Positions 22,685-33,090 of a stretch of DNA of 64,000 nucleotides are shown piece by piece. This stretch comes from Pictodentalium vernedei (lineage: Eukaryota > Mollusca > Scaphopoda > Dentaliida > Dentaliidae): the NCBI GenBank assembly GCA_031216915.1, contig CM062292.1, forward strand, positions 70,188,956 through 70,252,955, given 5' to 3'. Position numbers and translations under genes: made by a program. Position 1 is the stretch's first letter; every line of letters begins with the position of its first letter. The notes beneath the pieces are model-generated. The model was not told the DNA's origin. It did no database searches and saw only the letters and a list, made by a program, of their open reading frames with translations.

Positions 22685-23247
22685 CGCTCTTTTTTATGAA
22701 CAGCGCTAAGATGGTTCCAGTGTATCTGTTAACCTTTTACCCAACGTAACGGCCAAAACCGGCCAGCGCTATTCTCAAAGATCGCAAATTAATTTTCATT
22801 ATTTTTGCATTTTTTGTCTCCAAAACATAAGTTATGACAACGTTGGAACGAGCTCGTCGAGCTCGTTCCAAGGAGGGGTCATAACCTATGTTTTTGAGAC
22901 AAAAAAATGAAAAAAAATTAGTTATTCAAGAATTTTCTTTGCAAGTATCGTCAGCTCTTTTTATGAACAGCGCTGGAATGGTTCCAGTGTATTTGTTAAC
23001 CTTTTACCCAACGTAACTGCCAAAACCGGCCAACGCTATTCTCAAAAATCGCTAATTAATTTCCATTATTTTTGCATTTTTTGTCTCAAAAACATACGTT
23101 ATGACCCATCGTTGGAACGAGCTCGTCGAGCTCGTTCCAGCGAGTGGTCATAACCTATGTTTTTGAGACAAAGAAATGAAAAAAATTAGTTATTCAAGAA
23201 TTTTCTTTGCAAGTGTCGTCTGCTTTTCATGTTAGGTAAAGAGTTAA
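22685..23247. repeat. 269-bp tandem duplication carrying two piggyBac-like MITEs
   Basis: GCTCTTTTTTATGAACAGCG at 22685 and GCTCTTTTTATGAACAGCG at 22954 start two copies of flank plus MITE. The first MITE (22733-22953) begins after TTAA (22729-22732) but lacks its last ~22 bp, where the second flank copy begins. The second MITE (23000-23243) is complete, between TTAA at 22996 and 23244. Both match subfamily A: CCTTTTACCCAACGTAAC ends and a central GAACGAGCTCGTCGAGCTCG hairpin. Confidence 0.85.
23000..23243. mobile_element. TTAA-flanked MITE, piggyBac-like subfamily A
   Basis: Complete copy with TTAA on both sides, ends CCTTTTACCCAACGTAAC and ATGTTAGGTAAAGAG, and an inner mirror around ATGACCCATCGTTGGAACGA. 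Confidence 0.9.
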
Positions 23248-23817
23248 AGGGTTATCGCATTTCATGTCAGGAATCTATAATAACGTTCGTCATGCTCTAC
23301 ACTCAAGTATTGACAGTAGCGTTCCTTCACAAACGTCATAGAATGAGATCAGCACAGATTACGCTTAGTCAGTAGAACTTTGCGGTCTATCTTTGAATTT
23401 TCTTGCAGCATGGATAAACCGAAATTACGAAACCTTTAACGCTTTATCTGATTGTTTCCGCCATGTCAGTCGTCTTTAAATTGGAAAGCATTGGTCCATT
23501 TACAGTATCAATGCAGCCAGTGGAGACAGGAGATTTTCAAAATAATCCTAACGTATAAGTCTGCCTGTACTGAACGAGATTGTATATCTTCATCAAATAA
23601 GATTTATTGACATGTTTGAATAAGTGAACCCCATTTCCTCTTCTTTGTCAACAATGATTGACACCAGCGGTCTGGCATTAGTCTCCAGTGCTTCACTCAA
23701 TATATATAAAAACGATCCCAGCTTTACAGAGATCAGACGTCGACTGATAATGCATGTACCATCAATAATTCATAACTCTAAAACCAATACAATAGTCCAC
23801 CAAAACTAAATTATATA
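23248..23817. other. Unassigned sequence
   Basis: No gene or element is recognised. Confidence 0.35.
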
Positions 23818-25362
23818 CTATTCAAAAAAAGTAGGGGATGTTTGATAAAAGTGAGAGAAATGAAGAACTATATTTATATTTTCATCAAAAAGACAGTTGA
23901 GGCGGCATTACACTGTAACATCTGGTGAACGATTCTAGCGATAGTGGGGTGTCCGACAAGCATACATTCCACGCACTGAGCTGCTGAAGACATGGACGGT
24001 CAGTTAGAGAATTTCCCACATCCAGTCCAAGACATCAATACCTTGTAAATCTTCCTAGAGACAAGCGCGGATCCGACGTGGCACACTCCTCACCAAACGT
24101 CCAATATCAGCTTGACTGATGTTATTCCATTCTTCCTGCAGTGCGGGGACGAGTTCTTGGACATTGGTAGGGGGCTGTTGGCGTTGTCGTAGGCGCCTGT
24201 CAAGCATATCCCAGACGTGCTCGATTGGTGAAAGGTCTGGACTTAGTGCTGGCCAAGGCAGTGCAGTGATGTTCTGCTCCTGGAGAAACTCTGTAGCGAT
24301 ACGGGCCCTGTGTGCTCTTGCATTGTCATCTTTCAAAATGAATCGACGTATGTGACCTCGCACAAATGGCACCGCATGTGCTGCTAACATGTTGTCACGG
24401 TAGTACTGCCCTGCGACACGCCCTTGGATGATATGTAATGCTGTTCTGCTTGCCATGGTTATGCCTATCCACACCATAAACGATACACCACCAAAACGAT
24501 CATGCTGCCTAACGGTTACGTCATGCTATAGTTCGTTCCGCCACCGCCACACTCTGTTTCGCCTGTCGTGGAAGTCGAGAGTGAACCTCAATTCATCGGA
24601 AAACGTGACGTTGCTCCACCGACGATTGTCTGAGCGCTGTCGTGCTCAATACCAATTACGTCTTGCTGCGATGTGACGTTCAGTCAAACGTGGAATTATT
24701 CGAGGTCGTCGAGTGTCCACTTTCCAGCTGTGTAGGCGATTTCAGGTAGTCTGACCACTGACTCGCAAAACTGTCGCTTGGTGCAGCTGCTGTCCAATTT
24801 CTGTTGCAGCTGCTGTCCAATTTCTGAGACACTTTGATGGAGGTTGCGTAATGCTGTGATTCGGATGAAACTATCCTGGTTAGCAGTTGTCGCCCTTGGA
24901 CGACCTGACCGACGTCTGTCATCCACATTGCCTGTCTGACGGTCGTGTGACCACAACCTGCTAATCACCGATTGAGTAACGTTGAGAATTTGAGCCACTG
25001 CAGTCTGTCTGTTGCCAGCTTCCCACATGCCAACGGCACGTAAACGTTCGTCACGTGTCAGTGTTTACATACCTCAAACGTTACGTTTCGACCGGAAACT
25101 ACTGATGAACGAGTTTATACCAAGAAAAGAACGATGAGACCTCCGAAAAAGCCCGTCCAGTACAAATGAAAATTTCAAAACGTACCCCACAGACATTAAC
25201 GCGGCGCTCGTGCGAAAAACCTACACAAAGTTTTCGTGGGCAGGTGACATTCATGATCCACACTAAACTTGGTAACATATTGATATGTCCAATCACGCGT
25301 ATCCAATACCATTTTCCGAACATATCAACATCAGTTTTGATATCCCTTACTTTTTTGAATAG
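23818..25362 (-). mobile_element. Tc1-family DNA transposon (complete, inactive)
   Basis: The left end CTATTCAAAAAAAGTAGGGG (after TA at 23816) and the right end CCCTTACTTTTTTGAATAG (before TA at 25363) are inverted terminal repeats, giving 1545 bp, a normal length for the Tc1 superfamily. A single minus-strand transposase gene fills most of the interior. The start of the 5.4-kb tandem duplication (25138) falls inside its 5' untranslated part, so a second, orphan copy of its right end is found at 30516-30740. Confidence 0.92.
24055..25070 (-). pseudogene. Tc1 transposase (DD34E), inactivated
   Basis: On the minus strand an N-terminal helix-turn-helix region (about 24870-25050) contains AVAQILNVTQSVISRLWSHD and the GRPRA hook (GRRPR-like). 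The catalytic core has FSDE (first Asp, about 24605), KDDNARAHRAR (second Asp, about 24330) and PDLSPIEHVWD (Glu, about 24215). Counting residues between the second Asp and the Glu gives 34, the Tc1 signature. Lesions: the likely start ATG (25068-25070) is followed at once by TAA; a 23-bp tandem duplication (about 24781-24827) shifts the frame; a TAG interrupts near 24525. The intact enzyme would bind the inverted repeats and cut at TA. The protein here cannot be made whole. Confidence 0.9.
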
Positions 25363-25806
25363 TATATATCAACTGTAGATGCTAGCTAATGCTTTGTTCA
25401 AACATGATATCCCTGTGTGTGATATATAGTTAAATAGGACCATCCATGACATTTAAATATCCGAAATAGATATCTAGAGCTGGGGAAATAGGGAGCTGTG
25501 AAAGTTGAGGAGGGCGGGGGGTGGGGTGAACAAATACACAAGAGTGGACACATGAGAATTCCAGTTGTTCTACCCGTGCAACGCAAGAAAATGCGAGCGA
25601 GAAATGGATCCACAGAATTGCCTTGATTCCAAGGCCCAAGCTCAGGCCAAAAGTCTAATTCAGTTAGAAATTCAACATCTCTAGGGTAAGGAACCAGTCT
25701 AGCACTAAATTAGGTCATCGCCCATGTTTCGATTCACTCGTCTGGAATATTTCAGTTGGTTGGAAAACTGATATATTCCGGACGACTGAGTCTGCAAATT
25801 TCATAA

Positions 25807-26047
25807 CCCTTTACCCAACGCAGACGATATCAAAATTTATTATTTTAAATATCATTTTTTTAAATTTTTCAAAAAATTTCAACAAAACCACATCATGTGA
25901 CCCCTCGTTGGAACGAGCTCATCGAGCTTGTTCCAACGAGAGGTCACATGATAAGGTTTTGTTGAAAGTTTCTGAAAAATAATATTTTTTCAACTGCTGA
26001 ATTTGCATATTACGCGGACGGATGCGGGCGATTCGTTGGGTAAAGGG
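25807..26047. mobile_element. piggyBac-like MITE, subfamily B
   Basis: Ends are CCCTTTACCCAACG and CGTTGGGTAAAGGG. The target site is ATAA on the left (mutated) and TTAA on the right. Inner arms AACAAAACCACATCATGTGA and TCACATGATAAGGTTTTGTT flank GGAACGAGCTCATCGAGCTTG. The interior differs from subfamily A but the ends and hairpin centre are shared. Copies: 31177, 37853, and decayed ones at 37491, 38098 and 48474. Confidence 0.88.
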
Positions 26048-26049
26048 TT

Positions 26050-26720
26050 AAAGATTCATTTTGTGCCAATGGATGCTATAAATGTTGCTCAATCGAGACT
26101 TGATTTGATCGAAATTTTGATGACAATACAATCAGAAATGAAGACCCACCAAAGCCGTAGTGTCATGATTACGCTGGCTTGTCTCCCAAATTATGTTCAA
26201 AATAAGATTAAAATCCTCGCCCTCTGACTGGATGAGAGCTGGCGTAGTTTCTTTTATGTTTATGGCTCCAGTATCAAATGTTACCGTTTGACGTCACGAC
26301 GCGAAATATTTCAAATGACGTCGCCCGTTTCGTAATTTCTTCATCAACGGAGTGACTAGCAAGCCGCGTCATTTTTCTGGATATTTCACACGTGCAGTAG
26401 ACGGTGTTCCGGATAAAGTGTTGTTTAAATTGTCTGAGCGTATGTTCAACCACGACACTTCGCGTTTCGATCGAACATAAACTCTGAGCCGCAAACCTCA
26501 GACCATGTTACCGTCAATTCATCACAATATTTTATAAAGTTTACTGACGAATACCTTAATTACAAGTTGTTTTCTTTGTTATTGTGTGTGCTATTACATT
26601 AGATTTCGCTTGTTTTCCATCTTCTTTCTTTTTGAACATAAACATAATTTATTTCAGTAAAATAATGTTCCAATAAGACTAAAACGCTCCTCCTCTGATT
26701 GGACGAGAGCTCGCTTTGTA
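26050..26720. other. Unassigned sequence (duplicated at about 31420-32000)
   Basis: No gene is recognised. It includes TGACGTCACGACGCG near 26290. In copy B the equivalent stretch is interrupted by the PIF/Harbinger insertion; the empty site here is CATTAGATTTCGC at about 26596-26608. Confidence 0.4.
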
Positions 26721-26940
26721 CAGTACGTGGAAAGTGTATTATCACTAAATCACCCGCAGAGTGGACATTCCACCCAAGTAATAATTGCAGATTTGTTGCA
26801 AAGCATAACAAGCACAAGCGAAGTTCCAGTCAATGAACCTGCGGGTTAAACCCGGAGGTTCATTGGCTGAATCATTGCTTGTGTTGCTTGTGTTTTTTGT
26901 CCATATGTACAGAATTTGAAAGTGATACTTTGGGTGATAC
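26721..26940. mobile_element. TA MITE family 1, right end missing
   Basis: Left end CAGTACGTGGAAAG after TA and the full central hairpin are present, but the element stops at GGGTGATACCG instead of the usual right inverted repeat. The same truncation is found in copy B (32795-33012), so it predates the duplication. Confidence 0.85.
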
Positions 26941-27016
26941 CGTTAACGTTATTATATGAGTGCAACAAAAAGTGTACATGTCTACAGCATACTTAAAAGA
27001 GCACACCCCCTCCTAC

Positions 27017-27760
27017 CAGGGGCGTAGGAAGCTTATAATATTGGGGGGGGGGGGGGGGGGGGGGTATTGTAAACGGGAGCTTGTAGGGGACTGTATGGTC
27101 GCCTTTAGCGGCCCGCCCTGCGTAGCCAAACCCGGGGAGAGTGCGGGAGGGGGATACCAGGAAAATTTGTGAAATATGAACACTACTGAGAACTCATTTC
27201 CTCGCTTCTCAAGTAAAAAAACCAAGGTATCGATGCTGTTAATTTTTGGTGTTTATCCCTTTACCTAACATGAAAAGCAGACGACACTTGCAAAAAAAAT
27301 TCTTGACTAACTAATTTTTTTCATTTTTTGGCTCCAAAAAATAGGTTAGGACCCCTCATTGGAATGAGCTCGACGAGCTCGTTCCAATGAGGGGTCGTGT
27401 TTTGGAGACAAAAAATGAAAAAAATCATGAAAATTAATTGGCGATTTTTGAGAATAGCGCCGGCCTGTTTTGGCCGTTACGTTGGGTAAAGGGTTAAAGG
27501 AGGATGTATGTCAGAGAGGAAGATGTTAACCCGTTGAGCGTCAAATCAGTGAGTGACATCGGCTACCAACTTTTCTATGCACTGCAAATGGTGTAGATCA
27601 TACAGGTTTTATGTGCGCCTGTATGATGTGGAACATGCAGATGTATGTGGTTATTTTCGAATAGATACTAGATATGATTTACAAAGTTTTGGACATTTTT
27701 CTTTTGGGGGAGGGGGGGGGGGGTAAATACCCCCCTTACACCCCGGTTCCTACGCCACTG
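27017..27760. mobile_element. hAT-like element with GGGGCGTAGGAAGC ends
   Basis: CAGGGGCGTAGGAAGC on the left and GGTTCCTACGCCACTG on the right form an imperfect 16-bp inverted repeat. The adjoining bases CCTCCTAC and CCCCCTAC could be an 8-bp target duplication with one change. The subterminal zones carry long G runs. A piggyBac-like MITE (27257-27493) is nested inside. There is no transposase. Confidence 0.65.
27257..27493. mobile_element. piggyBac-like MITE, subfamily A (nested)
   Basis: CCCTTTACCTAACATG at the left and ACGTTGGGTAAAGGG then TTAA at the right; the left target copy reads TTAT. The centre is GGAATGAGCTCGACGAGCTC. It lies inside the hAT-like element 27017-27760. Confidence 0.88.
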
Positions 27761-28320
27761 CCCCCTACACACACACCTACTTACCTTACGTTTTGTCACC
27801 CAAACACTTCGTTTGGCACTAAAATATCACGAATGGCATAATGTTTCACTCCATTAGTTTCGGACCAGCGTGAACACTAGCTAGGACAGTAAGGATTATT
27901 ATGGACATAAATGGAAGTTAACGAAAATAATTTGGAAGCCAAGTTTTTCTTGAACACGCTTCTGTTGATTTCGTTTCAAGAATATTCTGCATTTTCGATT
28001 GATTTGCCCACAGAAACGAGTTACCGTTGAGTGAAAAACTTGAGTGGAGATGTTGAATATTAGCCGTTGTGCAATACAATGGATCCCACTTAATTGGTTA
28101 TCTCTAAAGAGAATATCCCTGTTAATTGAATATAATTTTTCCACACAAAGCCATTTCTCATACCGTCTACACATATTTAATCTCTTAGTTCCATATTGGT
28201 TATAGAGTACACTCCAGTTAGTTGAATAAAAAATGCAACATGTCGTGAAATTGCCCTGATAATCACCTAACTCCTTATGTTTACACACTTATTTGGTCTT
28301 AGTACATTAAGTACAAACAT
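27761..28320. other. Unassigned sequence with CCCTGTTAATTGAA motifs
   Basis: No gene is recognised. Variants of CCCTGTTAATTGAAT recur at about 28085, 28110, 28210, 28425, 28440, 28815 and 28835, and in inverse orientation at 29525 (CAATTAACAGGGTTGCACTG). The last looks like a pogo-type terminal sequence. The stretch AACACTTCGTTTGGCACTAA (about 27802) recurs in diverged form near 43186. Confidence 0.4.
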
Positions 28321-28329
28321 TTAATCTTT

Positions 28330-28376
28330 TATATCTTGTTTGAAAGAGCTCCATGAGCTCTGGCAAACAAGATATA
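28330..28376. repeat. Short hairpin
   Basis: TATATCTTGTTTGAAAGAGC and GAGCTCTGGCAAACAAGATATA pair imperfectly here. In copy B (34390-34436) the two arms are perfectly complementary (TTTGCCAGAGCTC/GAGCTCTGGCAAA). Confidence 0.8.
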
Positions 28377-28452
28377 ATAGAGTAAATGCTCAATTTATCT
28401 CTAGAATACAGGAAGTGACCAAATTCCAGTTAACTGGATACTCCTGTTAATT

Positions 28453-28801
28453 GGAAGCGAGGTGACTTCATGTTACGAAATTGAACTTCAAACCGAAAGG
28501 TCCGCGGTTCAATCCTTGCCAGGGGTAATTGTGTTGTGTCCCTGGGCAAGGCACTTAATCCCGATTTCCCACGCGAGGGCACAGTGAGAGCTTGTACTAA
28601 GGCGTGCTGCACATCGATGGTGCACCTGTCTTCAACCAATGCCAACCCTGCTTGTGTGGAGTTTAGTGCGTTGGGGAGTCTGACAGTTGCTCGGCGTTGT
28701 CTGGTGGTTCTCACCGGGTACTCCGGCTTCCTCTATCCGTAAAACTGTCGACACAAGGTGATCCCGGCTGTCGAAAGTTAAATCACAATAAATCAATAAA
28801 C
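28453..28801 (+). mobile_element. tRNA-headed SINE (degenerate head)
   Basis: A degenerate tRNA-like head with a B-box-like GGTTCAATCC (about 28509) is followed by the body (TGTCCCTGGGCAAGGCACTT at 28539), AACCCTGCTTGTGTGGAGTT, TACTCCGGCTTCCTCTATCC, and the tail AATCACAATAAATCAATAAA. It is bordered by an imperfect 42-bp direct repeat (GAAGTGACCAAATTCC... at 28412 and GAAGTGTCCAAATCCC... at 28803), which may be an unusually long target duplication or an older repeat. Confidence 0.82.
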
Positions 28802-28849
28802 GAGAAGTGTCCAAATCCCTGTTAACTGAGTACTCCTGTTAATTGAACG

Positions 28850-29358
28850 ATTTTCACTGGCAAAGCGTTTATTCTATTTACATCCTGATATGAGATACCC
28901 TTGCTAAATAATTAGTCGTTAAATCCCAATAATTACACTGTTAATGTAGTTATACTCAATTCCCACCGGTCAGCTGGATGAAAACGTCATGACCAAATGT
29001 AATTCATTTTCCAATGAATACATTTGGACGAACTTTACCCCGCATTTACAGTAGAGCGCTGTTGACAGAATGTAATTCGGGCGGTGTTTTGGCGGGTTTT
29101 TAACTTTTAGCGCCTCTCGCAGTGATCAACTCCGCAGCTGTTTCTTTGGTGACATTTCCCAACTGTGGCATAAAGCCCGTTACTAAAATACTCGTTTCCA
29201 TTTCTAAAGTTGTGAAAATTAAAAATCAGAGTTGTGCGCTTTGTCTTTTCTGTGAGAGTGGTTTTTCGCCTCTTTCGTTCGTACATGTTTTATTTCGTCT
29301 TTCTGCTTTGTTGTTTGGTAAAAAGTAGTTTAAACAGTTACGGAATGTAATTATAATA
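28850..29358. other. Unassigned sequence
   Basis: Contains a small hairpin (CCAAATGTAATTCATT...AATGAATACATTTGG, 28993-29029). A 68-codon plus frame at 29122-29328 repeats in copy B but has no recognisable domain. Confidence 0.35.
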
Positions 29359-29506
29359 ATTGAATGCAATTTTTATAATCTTTATTGGAGTATGAACGTT
29401 TGGGAATGGGTACAAATTGTATGAATCCGGAAGGGATTCATACATAATTTGTACCCATCCCCACACGTTCATACTCCAATAAAGATTATAAAAATTGCAT
29501 TCAATT
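29359..29506. repeat. Near-perfect hairpin (about 70-bp arms)
   Basis: ATTGAATGCAATTTTTATAA at the left is mirrored by TTATAAAAATTGCATTCAAT at the right, through CTTTATTGGAGTATGAACGT and ACGTTCATACTCCAATAAAG, to the loop CCGGAAGG. Copy B: 35419-35566. Confidence 0.9.
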
Positions 29507-30218
29507 CTTAAATAAATAAATATTCAATTAACAGGGTTGCACTGTATCGATAACTTGAAAAGAAATGAGATTCGATCCGACTCGACATTCTTAGTCTGAT
29601 GGACTAGAATAATAGAATTATCCACAATTTGAAATTCGCGACGCACTAGAATAATAGAATTATCTATATTGGAGATTTACATGTCTCGTGTTGTCCACTT
29701 TGTCTTTCACGCGCTGTATCACTTTTCTCTTATCGTGTTTATCCAATAATCGAAAAAAATAACCAACAAGGAAGAACTATTGAAAGCATTGCACGCCTGG
29801 TGGACATCGATACGACTTACGTTGAAGTTAGCGAGTATGATTTTCGGAATGTATTCCTTAAATGAGATATTTGAGACCGGGAAGTAAATCAAGCAACCGT
29901 ATGATAAAACATTCCTTCGATTTTATACATTTGATATTCATTGTTTTCAAACTCTTTTTGTTTATCTTCATCTCAGATTACCCGACAAAATCACTACACG
30001 TGATAATGTTGCAATAACATGATTTTCAAGGGTCGGGTACAGTTATTTGCAACTATTCGATTAAAAGCGGCCTGTAGATTTACCGATGATCGTATATACT
30101 TCTTGAGGATGCTGAGACTGATTGAAATCCAACAACGATATGTGCGTTTCGTGTAAGTTATCCATTCACGATTATATTACGTGGCAGATATATTTTCCGG
30201 AGATGTCACAACCGTTAC
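29507..30218. other. Unassigned sequence
   Basis: No gene is recognised. CTAGAATAATAGAATTATC is repeated at 29604 and 29646. The stretch is duplicated in copy B at about 35570-36280. Confidence 0.35.
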
Positions 30219-30299
30219 TTATTACCAGTTCCTTATTCGACATTCGTTGTCGATAAAAAAATTGGTTGACAACGAATGTCGAATAAGGAACTGGTAATA
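30219..30299. repeat. Perfect hairpin (34-bp arms)
   Basis: TATTACCAGTTCCTTATTCG and CGAATAAGGAACTGGTAATA, continuing through ACATTCGTTGTC and GACAACGAATGT, flank the loop GATAAAAAAATTGGTT. Copy B: 36283-36363. Confidence 0.9.
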
Positions 30300-31176
30300 A
30301 ATTACGGTTTTCACGTCCGTAAATTTTCATGCGAAATACACAAATAATCGGTTAGGTTGGGAAGGTATATTTCTGGCTCTTGTGAGCAATAATTAACAAA
30401 TATTGCACGAGGTTGCGAGTCATATTGCAGGTTATGGAACGGCGAGTGAATCCATAATGTGTACATTGACGGGATAAAGCGAAGCTGAGGTCAGTATGCA
30501 CAATACGGGTTGACTGACCTCCGAAAAAGCCCGTCCAGTACAAATGCAAATTTCAAAACGTACCCCACAGACATTAACGCGGCGCTCGTGCGAAAAACCT
30601 ACACAAAGTTTTCGTGGGCAGGTGACATTCATGATCCACACTAAACTTGGTAACATATTGATATGTCCAATCACGCGTATCCAATACCATTTTCCGAACA
30701 TATCAACATCAGTTTGGATATCCCTTACTTTTTTGAATAGTATATATCAACTGTAGATGCTAGCTAATGCTTTGTTCAAACATGATATCCCTGTGTGTGA
30801 TATATAGTTAAATAGGACCATCCATGACATTTAAATATCCGAAATACATATCTAGAGCTGGGGAAATAGGGAGCTGTGAAAGTTGAGGAGGGCGGGGGGT
30901 GGGGTGAACAAATACACAAGAGTGGACACATGAGAATTCCAGTTGTTCTACCAGTGCAACGCAAGAAAATGCGAGCGAGAAATGGAATTGCCTTGATTCC
31001 AAGGCCCAAGCTCAGGCCAAAAGTCTAATTCAGTTAGAAATTCAACATCTCTAGGGTAAGGAACCAGTCTAGCACTAAATTAGGTCATCGCCTATGTTTC
31101 GATTCACTCGTCTGGAATATTTCAACTGGTTGGAAAACTGATATATTCCGGACGACTGAGTCTGCAAATTTCATAA

Positions 31177-31417
31177 CCCTTTACCCAACGCAGACGATAT
31201 CAAAATTTATTATTTTAATTATCATTTTTTTAAATTTTTCAAAAAATTTCAACAAAACCATATCATGTGACCCCTCGTTGGAACGAGCTCATCGAGCTTG
31301 TTCCAAGGAGAGGTCACATGATAAGGTTTTGTTGAAAGTTTCTGAAAAATAATATTTTTTCAACTGCTGAATTTGCATATTACGCGGACGGATGCGGGCG
31401 ATTCGTTGGGTAAAGGG
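31177..31417. mobile_element. piggyBac-like MITE, subfamily B (copy B)
   Basis: Duplicate of 25807-26047. The centre is GGAACGAGCTCATCGAGCTTG with a single change in the right arm (CCAAGGAGAGGTC). Confidence 0.88.
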
Positions 31418-32208
31418 TTAAAGATTCATTTTGTGCCAATGGATGCTATAAATGTTGCTCAATCGAGACTTGATTTGATCGAAATTTTGATGACAATACA
31501 ATCAGAAATGAAGACCCACCAAAGCCGTAGTGTCATGATTACGCTGGCTTGTCTCCCAAATTATGTTCAAAATAAGATTAAAATCCTCGCCCTCTGACTG
31601 GATGAGAGCTGGCGTAGTTTCTTTTATGTTTATGGCTCCAATATCAAATGTTACCGTTTGACGTCACGACGCGAAATATTTCAAATGACGTCGCCCGTTT
31701 CGTAATTTCTTCATCAACGGAGTGACTAGCAAGCCGCGTCATTTTTCTGGATATTTCACACGTGCAGTAGACGGTGTTCCGGATAAAGTGTTGTTTAAAT
31801 TGTCTGAGCGTATGTTCAACCACGAGACTTCGCGTTTCGATCGAACATAAACTCTGAGCCGCAAACCTCAGACCATGTTACCGTCAATTCATCACAATAA
31901 TTTATAAAGTTTACTGACGAATACCTTAATTACAAGTTGTTTTCTTTGTTATTGTGTGTGCTATTGCATTAAGCGGCCCATACACTATCAATATTATTGA
32001 CAATAATATTGTCAATAAACGGTATTGACAATATTATTGCCAGTGTGTGGGAGATATTGAAGATTGATCAATATTATTGACGAATATCTGAGATCTCTGA
32101 AATATTTTCTTCAATATTTTACGACCGTCAATAATATTGATAGTGTGTGGGTTCCGTCAATAATATTACGCAATATTTCATTAAATCTGAAGTCACCGTA
32201 GCGTAAAC

Positions 32209-32400
32209 ATGGCAAAGAACACCAAAGAGGATGAACGAAAGTTCATACTAGAGTGCATTGAAATATACAAAGATCTGCCATGTCTCTGGAAAATTACCAG
32301 TGCTGAATATGCTAACCGCTCTAAGAAGGAAGCAGCATACAGCACCCTGCTTTCCAAGTACCAAGAACTCTATGAGAATGCAACAAAGGAGGATGATTAA
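32209..32400 (+). CDS. Truncated MADF-domain protein of PIF/Harbinger element
   Basis: The 63-codon frame starts at ATG in MAKNTKEDERKF and carries the front half of a MADF domain: FILECIEIYKDLPCLWK, then SAEYANRSKKEAAYSTLL. The expected pattern is an acidic/aromatic start, a Y..LP.LW core and a Y.N...K.AAY block. A stop follows KEDD, well short of the usual 80-90-residue domain. PIF/Harbinger elements usually encode a second, DNA-binding protein (Myb/SANT-like or MADF) that works with the transposase, so this is probably its 5' remnant. The gene is cut where the minus-strand transposase remnant begins. Whether it is expressed cannot be judged. Confidence 0.75.
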   Translation: MAKNTKEDERKFILECIEIYKDLPCLWKITSAEYANRSKKEAAYSTLLSKYQELYENATKEDD

Positions 32401-32536
32401 TTCGGAGTTCCTCCATAAGGGCACCATGACCAAATGTGTGTCTTTCTAAAAACCATCGTTTAGTCCACCATTTCTTTTTATTTTGTTTTTCGTTACTCAG
32501 AGCCCGTACCACGCCTAAACCCACAACTGGATCCAT
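32398..32536 (-). pseudogene. N-terminal remnant of Harbinger transposase
   Basis: The minus-strand frame begins MDPVVGLGVV and includes KKKWWTKRWFLERHTFGHGA and LMEELRIN. A WW..(R/K)W...R...G....L..EL pattern is typical of the N-terminus of Harbinger transposases, upstream of the DDE nuclease domain. The frame then runs into antisense of the MADF gene, so the deletion junction is near 32397. The catalytic domain is absent. The call rests on the short pattern alone. Confidence 0.6.
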
Positions 32537-32794
32537 GTTTACGGCGCGGTGGCAGACGAAGAAATGACCGAAAATATTGAAGAAACTATTGAGTAGTTTG
32601 TGGCAAAAAATATATTGTCAATATTATTCACTCAATATTATTGGCAATAATATTGATAGTGTATGGGCCGCTTTAGATTTCGCTTGTTTTCCATCTTCTT
32701 TCTTTTTGAACATAAACATAATTTATTTCAGTAAAATAATGTTCCAATAAGACTAAAACGCTCCTCCTCTGATTGGACAAGAGCTCGCTTTGTA

Positions 32795-33012
32795 CAGTAC
32801 GTGGAGAGTGTATTATCACTAAATCACCCGCAGAGTGGAAATTCCACCCAAGTAATAATTGCAGATTTGTTGCAAAGCATAACAAGCACAAGCAAAGTTC
32901 CAGCCAATGAACCTGCGGGTTAAACCCGGAGGTCCATTGGCTGAAACATTGCTTGTGTTGCTTGTGTTTTTTGTCCATATGTACAGAATTTGAAAGTGAT
33001 ACTTTGGATGAT
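32795..33012. mobile_element. TA MITE family 1, right end missing (copy B)
   Basis: Left end CAGTACGTGGAGAG after TA. Same truncation as in copy A. Confidence 0.85.
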
Positions 33013-33090
33013 ACCGTTAACGTTATTATCTGAGTGCAACAAAAAGTGTACATGTCTACAGCATACTTAAAAGAGCACACCCCCTCCTAC

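Larger units (their letters stand above)
25138..30515. repeat. Tandem duplication, copy A
   Basis: The sequence from GACCTCCGAAAAAGCCCGTC onward is repeated directly from 30516, in the same order and with only scattered substitutions and small indels (for example TTTTGATATCC against TTTGGATATCC). Copy A ends ...CAATACGGGTTGACT at 30515, where copy B starts with no intervening base. It contains, in order, the Tc1 right end, a piggyBac-like MITE, a truncated family-1 MITE, a hAT-like element with a nested piggyBac MITE, a SINE and three hairpins. Confidence 0.95.
31972..32672. mobile_element. PIF/Harbinger-type element, internally deleted
   Basis: Inverted ends AGCGGCCCATACACTATCAA and TTGATAGTGTATGGGCCGCT lie between TTA at 31969-31971 and TTA at 32673-32675. 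Copy A of the surrounding duplication has a single TTA at the corresponding place, so the element and its 3-bp target duplication are defined directly by comparison. Three-base TWA/TTA duplications are characteristic of PIF/Harbinger. Subterminal CAATATTATTGAC-type repeats occur at both ends. It retains the beginnings of two genes facing each other (32209-32400 plus, 32398-32536 minus), consistent with deletion of the middle of an autonomous element. Confidence 0.93.

Noticed and set aside
24119-24676. Plus-strand frames at 24119-24355 and 24428-24676
   Set aside because: They are antisense to the Tc1 transposase and have no motif of their own.
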